From the NCBI GenBank assembly GCA_015501055.1, contig JADNYV010000521.1:1-23991 (forward strand): a DNA stretch of 23,991 bases, read 5' to 3'. The notes under the pieces are model-generated. The model was not told the DNA's origin and did no database searches. It worked only from the letters and a program-made list of their open reading frames with translations. A program made the translations under genes and the position numbers. Of the stretch, positions 1 through 7,699 are shown in pieces. Every line of letters starts with the position of its first letter. The stretch's first letter is position 1. The DNA is from Mucidula mucida (lineage: Eukaryota; Basidiomycota; Agaricomycetes; Agaricales; Physalacriaceae).

Positions 1-191
1 GTTACTTATGTATTTCGTGTAGAATAATATTTGCGCTCACCTACGTTAGGGGATCCCAACGACGAGGCATACCAGCCAGGCTAGATACTCCTCGACGTTG
101 TGCTCAATGATCTGGACTTCTGAGAACAATATGTGCGTACCTGTAAAGAAGACGGAATGAACGAGCCAGTAAGGAAATGCGTAGAAGCAAA

Positions 192-1014
192 TCAGTTTGT
201 AACAGGAAGATGCCTCTCGCTAGCAGCCTCAGCAGCGATAAAGTCCTTCTCGAATACACGTTCTATGTGACCCAACACATCGTGATCCGTGAGTGTTCCC
301 GTATATTTAACGAACCCTCTGTTGCCAGCCTGTTTGACTAACGCAGCTTCGCGTATTTGGTATATCTGAACGGAAGCTACCCATCCAATACGCTCCGCCT
401 CTGCAGGGGAAATGGGCTCAGCACGTTTGACGAGCTTCAGATAGCCTTGTCTCAACCAAGTCACCACCTCATAGGCTTTAGCCAGTACGACGTACTCGAC
501 GGCATCGCCGCGAAGTGCCATGCAATTGCTGAGATTCTCCACGGCGAGTTGGCGAACGGCTGACATTCCCCACATTGTCGATAACTTGAGAATGGACGTC
601 CAGTCTTCGAAGGTAGAAGATAACAGTGGCTCATGCGTATTCCTGTCAGGATATGCTATCAGCGCATTCGATGGTCATGGATTATCGATTGAACGTACAT
701 GGGATAGATCACGCGTAGCAGAGGCTCAAACTCGGAGCACGTCAAGCCATGCAACTCAAATGGATGATCGTCGGACTGTCCTTCGGGGGAAACACTTCCC
801 TGAGGAAGGTCGAATGTCGATGCAAAAATCTCTGAGTAGTTTGCAAAGAAATAACGGGGAACTTTATAAAGTCGGTTCTCGACCTATCAGAGACGTGTGA
901 GAACGACGTCAAAGGAGCCGTGAAGAGACATTCCAGAAATACTACGCTTTCCCAATAATATATGGAATCTCTTTCCCACTTTTTCGGGCATGGTAGATCG
1001 GAGGTGGTCGTCAT
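192..1014 (-). CDS. BTB/POZ domain protein, three exons
   Basis: BTB/POZ protein of the short type expanded in Agaricomycetes; BTB folds mediate protein-protein contacts, often as Cullin-3 adaptors, but no substrate can be inferred here. Exons on the minus strand are 1014-943, 883-699 and 642-192, giving 708 nt and 235 residues in one frame. Residues 13-80 hold the BTB core: a YYWESV strand, then LYKVPRYFFANYSEIFASTF and the acidic EGQSDDHPFEL. Exon 3 continues with WTSILKLSTMWGMSAVR and the helical tail typical of this family (VVLAKAYEVVTWL, then PISPAEAERIGW). Intron 2 (643-698) has donor GTACGT, acceptor CAG and a CTGAT branch site. Intron 1 (884-942) is less certain: donor GTATTT keeps the frame, but relatives have two or three more residues here, so the real junction may be a few bases away. 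The start at 1014 is the first ATG in frame. Neighbours are unrelated mobile DNA. Confidence 0.75.
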
Positions 1015-1215
1015 CGAGGAAGAGATTCGCGAGCACGTGATGCACACATGTCCATATATGATGCGTGGGAGATCTTCGCAGACTCACCCATAAACTTATT
1101 CGACATGACCATCATCGAAAACTTGTTGGCATCATCAGGACTGATTGAAGGAAATGAAGGTGCACATGCAGGTAGCAATGCGCTTATCGACTTGATCTTC
1201 TGTGGAGTTTGGTGA

Positions 1216-2171
1216 GACACATCATGGGAGGGCCCAGGGCAAAGGTTAGACTACTAGGGCTGTGGGTAAACCTAGGTTTTGGTACATTTTGGTTTTGAGC
1301 AGGTAACTTACCAGTTTTTTACCTAGAGGGATCCGGACTCCGGAGGTATTTACCTGCACATGACTTTATCATGTGACCCAACCTCATCCCGTTGGTGCTT
1401 GTCCCAGTGCAAGCACTTGGTGTCTGGACCAATATATAAACCAAAGTGTATTGTCAGTGAGCTGGTATACTAATGAGGTAGAGGCCCTGTGTAGAGGAGG
1501 CCTTGACTGTACAAGACACGGCTGAGGAAAGAAATGTGGCGTGGATCACATGATGTTGTCATGTGCAAGGTAAAAAAAGGTTTACTACGGGTAAAAAACC
1601 AGGGCATCTGGAAGGGGGCGGTAAATACCGTTTTTTACCACTCCCGGAGGTTTTTTCCATGACCCTAGGCTAGACGTGGGGAGGTCCTTTCGTCCGTTTA
1701 GGTAGGTTGTTTGGTTATGTTTACCCTGCCGTGCCAGCAGCGCGCGCGAGCGTAAAAATTGTAGCTTACCACAACACTGTATCTTTGAAGTTAAGATGTA
1801 GAACAGCATTTGATGATATGGGCTAGGACTTCTTGGCCTTGAAAGACAATTTGAAGTAATATACCATGAGATCTGTAATTGATCTCAACATCCGTGATAT
1901 GTATAGTGCATATCGCGCCAAGAACTCCTTCCCCTACCATCCTGCATTGTGTACCCGGAATTTCAGAGCTAACGGAGTTGTGCTCGCTCTTAAATTTCTT
2001 TCTGCAGATCGACCATGCAGAATGAGCACCATTGGTGTGACAAGCTGTGACACTGCCTTATATCCCGGCACATTTTGTCGTTTCGACTGTCCCAAGCTTC
2101 CTGGGTCTATTGAGCACGTACAAGAATCATACCTAAGCGGTATATACACTATTTTTACCATTACACCCATT
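1216..2171. other. Intergenic block without a convincing gene
   Basis: This stretch between the BTB gene and the copia 5' LTR has no open reading frame I believe; those at 1585-1809 (minus) and 1866-2174 (plus) have no recognisable motif. It contains the inverted-arm block at 1260-1650, described separately, and a short alternating CG run at 1741-1750. Before the copia insertion it was the upstream flank of the transposase-like relic that now starts at 7700, so it may contain that gene's former promoter or the element's left end. Confidence 0.5.
1260..1650. repeat. Imperfect inverted-repeat block, MITE-like
   Basis: Two arms of roughly 80-100 bp face each other around about 170 bp of non-coding spacer. 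The left arm (about 1300-1376) and right arm (about 1547-1640) share, in opposite orientation, GGTATTTACC (1345-1354) against GGTAAATACC (1620-1629), TTTTTTACC-type runs, and CACATGA-N5-TCATGTG. That hairpin occurs at 1357-1375 and again at 1547-1565 with the same 7-bp stem and different 5-nt loops. GGTAAA/TTTACC motifs recur about eight times. The spacer holds an AATATATAAA stretch but no gene. The layout resembles a non-autonomous DNA element with subterminal repeats. I could not fix exact ends or a target duplication, so the boundaries are approximate. Confidence 0.5.
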
Positions 2172-2176
2172 TAACG
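2172..2176. repeat. Left target-site duplication TAACG
   Basis: TAACG directly precedes the TGTTG start of the 5' LTR and is repeated exactly at 7674-7678 after the CAACA end of the 3' LTR. A 5-bp duplication is the size expected for Ty1/copia integrase. Confidence 0.9.
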
Positions 2177-2475
2177 TGTTGAAGTCCAAGCCGGACTACT
2201 CATTTGTTTTCTAATCCCTTTTTCAACGGACTCGCACCTACATTTCCCGACCCGCTCTCGTCGCTACCATTCCGCTACCGTATCTACCGACCCGCTACTG
2301 TATCTACCAACCCGCTACCGTTACCACCGGACACCTCGTACTGACTCGTTTACTTACTTAGATCCCCATGTTCCCCTTCGATACAACTTATATTTACAGT
2401 ATATAAGCTACATACTTTGGACTATATACTGTGTGCATTCCTCCTCCTCCTTGCCCGAGTCCTTGAGTTCCAACA
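2177..2475 (+). repeat. 5' LTR of the copia element (299 bp)
   Basis: Runs from TGTTGAAGTCC to GAGTTCCAACA. It carries two copies of a 20-bp minisatellite unit (2273-2292 and 2293-2312) in the U3-like part and a TATATAA box at 2400-2406, which would drive the element transcript. It is 60 bp shorter than the 3' LTR because the latter has three more repeat units. Confidence 0.95.
2273..2312 (+). repeat. 20-bp tandem repeat, two units, in the 5' LTR
   Basis: The unit is CGCTACCGTATCTACCGACC. The second copy has CTACTG in place of CTACCG, and CCAACC in place of CCGACC. A partial third unit follows before CGTTACC. The CTACTG variant is also the last unit in the 3' LTR, so the extra units there arose from the first type. 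Confidence 0.9.
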
Positions 2476-2486
2476 GGTTATGGGCC
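2476..2486 (+). other. Primer binding site, half-tRNA-iMet type
   Basis: GGTTATGGGCC starts directly after the 5' LTR. It is complementary to the anticodon-loop region of initiator methionine tRNA (GGCCCAUAACC), the primer used by Drosophila copia, where a cleaved half-tRNA starts minus-strand synthesis. It does not match the 3' acceptor end of that tRNA, which most LTR elements use. The match stops after 11 bases. Confidence 0.7.
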
Positions 2487-2565
2487 ACGCCCGTGCCTAA
2501 TCTATCCATCAGAAATCTACTCGCTCGCATATTGATCCACATACCTCTTTGCATCACATCCCGCC

Positions 2566-5500
2566 ATGTCCACCAGCACTAAACTCATCGAGTTCTTCGC
2601 CCGCATCCCGCAGTGCAACGCGGACGGGACAAATTGGATGTTCTACCGCGACCGCTTCGTGTTCGCCGCTGAAGCAGCGCAACTCGACGACTACCTCATA
2701 GAGACGGCCGCACCACCGTCTGTTCCAGTCCCCGCCGATCCCGCCAATCCCACCAAGGAGGAAACCGACTCCATCAATCGCCACCCAGGTGTCGTCCGGC
2801 TGTGGAAAGCGAACAAGGCCATCGTGAAGCAAGCTCTGGCTTCGACGATTTCCGACTCGTTGTTCCTAAAGGTAAAGGGGGAGTCGTCAGCAGGGAAGAT
2901 GTGGAAGAAGGTAAAGGAGGAGTTTGAGAAGAGGTCGAAGATGATGACTGTCGACCTCAGGAGGAAGCTCCAGGAAGAGAGGTGCCCCGAGAACGGCGAC
3001 GTTAAGGCTCACCTTTCGAAACTCAAAGCTCTACACAAAGAGCTTACCGCGATGAGCGCAGACCCCGGCGACAACAATTTCATCGCCATCCTGCTCGGTT
3101 CCCTCCCCGCATCATACAATCCCTACCTCGCAGCGCTGACAGCAACATCAGCACTGCTCAGCCAGACCATCATGCCCGACGTATACGTACGCGGCATCAG
3201 CGACGAAGCTGATTGCCGGCAAATCAAGAGTCGCGTCAAAGAAGAGAAGGAGGCCGCGTTCAATGCGAATGGTGGCTCCTCAGGACGCAGCAGACGTTCC
3301 CAAGGCAGCAGACGCAGCAGCACGGTTGAGTGCTATAACTGCCACAAGAAGGGACACATCAAGGCGGAGTGTTGGGCAAAGGGAGGAGGAAAGGAAGGAC
3401 AAGGCCCAAGAGGAAAGGGCAAGGGACGGGCGTCGGCGAATAAGGCCGACGACAACAATGACGGCGTGTGGTACGCGCACGCAGGCTCAGAGTCAGGAGA
3501 CTCCGACGAGGATTGGCGCGACCTTACAGAAATGAACCTCGGCGGCTACGATGAGCTGTGGTCCGAATATCCGCGCGATGAGGGAGAAGAGAGGTTGGAA
3601 GGATTGGCGGGTCTGTACCTCAATAATGAGGTAGCCCAGCCGTATGCGGAGGCGCCGGAGAGCGCACTCGAGGCTGCTGAAGCAGCGCTATCCATCCTTA
3701 TTCCCAACGAGACCAACTCGGAGTCAGACTACGACTCCATGCCGCCACTCCTCGAGACGTCCGACTCAGAGTCAGAAGACGACAACGACCTCCCGATGCT
3801 GTTGAGCGTATCAGAATCATCAGATCGCTCTGATGAGGGGGAGTATTCCATGGTTGATGAAGAGGGCATTGAAAATTTTAGCAAATTCGATCCAGGCGAG
3901 GAAATTCCCGACCTTAAAGACTGGTCAGATGTCGAAGAAGAAGAGGAAGCATACACACGTACCTTCGATACGGTATTTCTCGCCGCCGCCGCCACGCTCC
4001 CAAACGACCCCGAAGTCGACATCTACGACTCAGGCGCGTCTCGCCACATGACCCCATACTGCCATCGCCTCTTCAATTACACGTCCATCGAACCCAAATC
4101 CATCACAGCAGCTGACAAAGGGAAGTTCCAGGCAATCGGCAAAGGAGACATGCACGTCTTCATTCCTGGAAAAGCCGGCGAGAGGACGCGATTCCTAGTT
4201 CGCGATGTTCTATACGCGCCGCAGCTGGGCGTGTCATTGCTGTCCGTATCAAAAATTACAGCCGCTGGATATGGCATGCTATTTTGCGGCTCGGAGTGCC
4301 GTATCTATGGTCCTAAGGACAAGCTCCTAGGAAAAGTGCCTGTCAGAGGCGGGCTTTATCGAACAGAAACAGACGTACCTCGCGCGAACACCGCCCACGA
4401 CACCCCCATCTCCGTATCCCTCGACGACCTCCACCAGATGATGGGCCATATTGCGCCCGACGCAGCGAAGCGTCTCGTAAAGGATCATATTATTGAAGGA
4501 ATTATCCTCGACAAATCAAAACCGCCGCCGAAATCCTGTGACTCCTGCGAATACGGAAAGAAGACGCGCAAACCTGTCAAGAAGGTCAGCGAGCGCGCGC
4601 GTGCCAAAGAACTCGGCAAACGTATCCACTCGGACCTCTGGGGTCCCTCCCCAATCCGTACTCCTCAGCACAAGGAGTATTATGTGTCGTACACGAACAA
4701 TCACACGCGCTATTCGGCCATATTTCTTGTGCGCCAGAAAAGCGAAACCTTCAAAACCTACCAGCAATACAAAGCATGGTTGAGCACCCAGCATTCAGCG
4801 AAAATCAAGGAATTACATACCGACAAAGGCGGCGAATATAGCAGCGACGAGTTCAAAGCCCATCTTGCTGCACAAGGAACGAAGCGCACCACCACGGTCC
4901 ACGACACCCCCGAACACAACGGCATTGCAGAGCGACTGAACCGGACATGTCTCGAAAAGGTCCGCGCCATGCTCCACGCATCGGGACTACCCAAAAATCT
5001 ATGGGGTGAAGCATTGAAACATGCTGTCTGGTTGAAGAACCGGACATCGACGCGTGCACTCGACGGCAAGACACCGTACGAGATGCTCCATGGTCAGAAG
5101 CCGAATCTTCGAGACCTGCACAAATTTGGGTGCAAGGTCTGGGTCCACGACGCGAAGGGATTGAAGCTTGACGGACGTGCTCGCGTTGGTCGCTGGCTCG
5201 GTTTTGACAGCGAGACCAGTGGACACCGAATTTACTGGGAGGATAATTACAGCATTGGAGTCGAAAGAAGTGTCAAATTTGACGAGAAAGAGGACACGAG
5301 AGTAAAAGAGAGTATGCTGAATGAGGGGGAGGAAGGAAGAAACAGCATTCAGCCAACTTCCAGCATTCAAAACGCGAAAAGTGTACCTAATCCTGCCTCC
5401 ATACCTCTCCCGCCTTCACCAGCACCCACTACGCCACCGTCTAGCGCGCCTATTCCAACAATTTCTACGTCGTCTCCATCTCAGTCCACAACCGCACCCG

Positions 5501-7307
5501 ACGCGTCCCAACTTCCTGACTTCCTTGGCGGCTTGCTCCAGCGCGAAGGACTCGACCCAGCGAATATCCGCAAGGGCAAACACACCCGAAAGCCGTCACA
5601 AAAGGCCCAAGAAATGGCCGAGCCGTCCAAACTGTTGCGATGTCTGCAGCATTGCCCGAGGCCGGCTATGTGGAAATGCCAGCAGAGCAGCTGGAAATGG
5701 CCATGGCTGCTGCCATATCGGAGTCTGAGGCTATTGAGCCCGTGTTTGAGGAAGCGAAACGACGTGCAGACTGGCCGTCGTGGAGGAAAGCAATTGAGGA
5801 AGAAATTCAGACGCTTACGCAAGCGGGCACATGGGAAATTGTGCCTCGCCCGACGGATCGGAATGTCATTGGATCCAAGTGGGTCCTCCGGATCAAGAAG
5901 AAAGCTGGCGGAATCATCGACAAGTACAAGGCCCGACTCGTTGCCCAAGGATTTACGCAAGTCAAAGGAGTCGACTACTTTGTCACTTTTGCACCCGTCG
6001 CAAAACTCGCGTCACTCCGGATCATTCTTGCCATTGCCGCGCGAAACGATTGGGATATCAATGTATTCAATTTTCACGGCGCGTTTCTCAATGGAGAATT
6101 TGAAGATGATGAAGAACTTTATATGGAGCAGCCTCCGGATTTCGAGTTCGCGGATTGACAGAAGTATGTGCTTTGATTACGGAAAACCATCTATGGTTTG
6201 AAGCAGAGCTCTCGCAAATGGTACGAGAAGCTCACTGCTGCTCTCGCCACACTTGGATTTGCCGCACTCGAAAAGGATCACGCGGTATACAGACTCGTAA
6301 CCGGCTCCGATATCATCATTCTCGCAATCCACATCGACGACTGCACCATTACGGGCAGTTCACCTTCACTCATCATCGAAATCCAGGACCGCATTGGGCA
6401 GTTATTCAAAATTACACTGTTAGGAACTATCAGCTGGCTCCTGGGTATGGAGATCATACACAACAGAGCGGCCAGAACCATTTCCATCAATCAGACGTCG
6501 TACATTGATTCCGTCCTGCAGCGATTCAACATGGAAGACTGCAAACCATCTGCCATACCTATGGACCCAAATGTCCAACTGTCACGCGACCAGTGTCCAA
6601 CCGACGCGCTCGAGATCGCTGAAATACAGCGACATCCATACAGAGGTGTGGTCGGATCACTGATTTGGATCACGACCGGCACGCGCCCTGACTTGGCTTA
6701 CGCGGCCACCATCCTCTTGCGCTTTAACGACAACCCCGGACTGGTGCACTGGCACGCAGCAAAACGTGCACTGCAATATCTCAAGGGTACTCGCAGCTGG
6801 AGACTTACCTTTGGAGGAGAAGGATCAGGCAGAGGATTGGAAGGATTTGCTGATGCGGATGGAATGAGTGTGGAGAATCACAAGGCAATTTCTGGGTACG
6901 CATTTCTCATTGATGGAGGAGCTGTTTCGTGGTCGTCTAAACAGCAGGATATTGTTGCACTCTCGACCACCGAGGCGGAGTATATTGTGTTGACGTATGC
7001 GGGCAAGGAAGCCTTATGGACGCGTCAATTCATCTCCGAACTGTTCACACCCCTCAACGATCCCATCACCATCTACAACGACAACCAGTTGGCACTCGCA
7101 CTCGCTCACGCCGAACTTGGACAATTTCACGCACGTACTAAGCACATCGACATTCGGTACCACTTCATATGGTACGCGATCGCCAACGGAGACATTCAGC
7201 TTATCTACTGTCCCACGGACGACATGCTCGCGGACACACTCACCAAAGCCATTCCCAGTGCGAAGGCCAAACACTTTGCTCGAAGCCTAGGACTTGTTCC
7301 GGCTTGA
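2566..7307 (+). pseudogene. Copia gag-pol polyprotein, broken
   Basis: The reading frame starts at the first ATG after the leader. Residues 1-230 are gag; a CCHC zinc knuckle (CYNCHKKGHIKAEC) is at 256-269; a long acidic linker follows; the protease DSGAS motif is at 488-492; the pre-integrase zinc region begins near His623; the integrase core has D690, D753 and E789, a D(35)E spacing. Near 5600-5640 the frame must change by -1 (or +2) into reverse transcriptase (WVLRIKKKAGG, KARLVAQGFTQ). Motif A reads FNFHGAFLNG, with Asn codon 6069-6071 in place of the catalytic Asp. TGA codons lie at 6156-6158 and 6174-6176. After them the frame is open to 7307, with the second active-site motif HIDD near 6333-6341 and RNase H motifs FADAD, STTEAEY and KHIDIRYHF. 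The intact reading frame around each lesion suggests recent loss rather than ancient decay. Confidence 0.93.
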
Positions 7308-7314
7308 GGGGGAG
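7306..7314 (+). other. Polypurine tract of the copia element
   Basis: GAGGGGGAG lies immediately before the 3' LTR, overlapping the gag-pol stop codon by two bases. This is the expected primer for plus-strand DNA synthesis. Confidence 0.85.
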
Positions 7315-7673
7315 TGTTGAAGTCCAAGCCGGACTACTCGTTTGTTTTCTAATCCCTTTTTCAACGGACTCACACCTACATTTCCCGACCCGCTCTCGTT
7401 GCTACCATTCCGCTACCGTATCTACCGACCCGCTACCGTATCTACCGACCCGCTACCGTATCTACCGACCCGCTACCGTATCTACCGACCCGCTACTGTA
7501 TCTACCGACCCACTACCGTTACCACCGGACACCTCGTACTGACTCGTTTACTTACTTAGATCCCCATGTTCCCCTTCGATACAACTTATATTTACAGTAT
7601 ATAAGCTACATACTTTGGACTATATACTGTGTGCATTCCTCCTCCTCCTTGTCCGAGTCCTTGAGTTCCAACA
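7315..7673 (+). repeat. 3' LTR of the copia element (359 bp)
   Basis: Same ends as the 5' LTR and a TATATAA box at 7598-7604. Apart from three extra 20-bp repeat units it differs from the 5' LTR at six positions, all transitions (pairs 2212/7340, 2234/7372, 2262/7400, 2309/7507, 2314/7512, 2454/7652). Confidence 0.95.
7411..7510 (+). repeat. 20-bp tandem repeat, five units, in the 3' LTR
   Basis: Five units at 7411, 7431, 7451, 7471 and 7491. The first four are identical (CGCTACCGTATCTACCGACC) and the last has CTACTG. A partial sixth unit follows. The 5' LTR has two units, so the arrays differ by exactly 60 bp. Confidence 0.95.
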
Positions 7674-7678
7674 TAACG
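7674..7678. repeat. Right target-site duplication TAACG
   Basis: Exact repeat of 2172-2176, directly after the 3' LTR. Joining the two flanks across one copy gives the pre-insertion site. Confidence 0.9.
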
Positions 7679-7699
7679 TAGCTCTATCAGCAAAATATA

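Larger units (their letters stand above)
2177..7673 (+). mobile_element. Ty1/copia LTR retrotransposon, full length but disabled
   Basis: A 5,497-bp element bounded by LTRs that begin TGTTG and end CAACA and flanked by the duplication TAACG. Internal order is primer site, gag, protease, integrase, reverse transcriptase, RNase H, polypurine tract. Integrase ahead of reverse transcriptase defines Ty1/copia (Pseudoviridae-like) rather than gypsy. The copy is structurally complete but cannot act on its own: gag-pol has a frameshift near 5600-5640, TGA codons at 6156 and 6174, and an asparagine where the first catalytic aspartate of reverse transcriptase is expected. Its LTRs differ at six aligned positions and by three 20-bp repeat units, so the insertion is not brand new. 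It landed just upstream of another decayed mobile-type gene. Confidence 0.95.

Noticed and set aside
1..191. A 51-residue minus-strand open stretch (YAFPYWLVHSVFFTG onward) after the BTB stop
   Set aside because: It is in another frame, has no start codon, and needs an unsupported splice.
1048..1215. A 55-residue plus-strand ORF with protein-like sequence (IIENLLASSGLIEGNEGAH)
   Set aside because: Short, without splice partners or known relatives, in the upstream region of the BTB gene on the other strand; chance cannot be excluded.
1753..1761. TAAAAATTG as a second Pol III terminator marking a tRNA
   Set aside because: No tRNA cloverleaf or B box follows on the minus strand.
5595..5645. 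Programmed -1 frameshifting as a regulated expression signal of the copia element
   Set aside because: The site is between integrase and reverse transcriptase, no slippery heptamer is visible, and the copy carries other inactivating changes.
7169..7681. Plus-strand frames of 170 and 66 residues over the end of gag-pol and the 3' LTR, with a repeated RYRIYRPATVSTDPL-type peptide
   Set aside because: They overlap the well-supported RNase H frame or consist of the 20-bp LTR repeat read in frame; there is no protein evidence.
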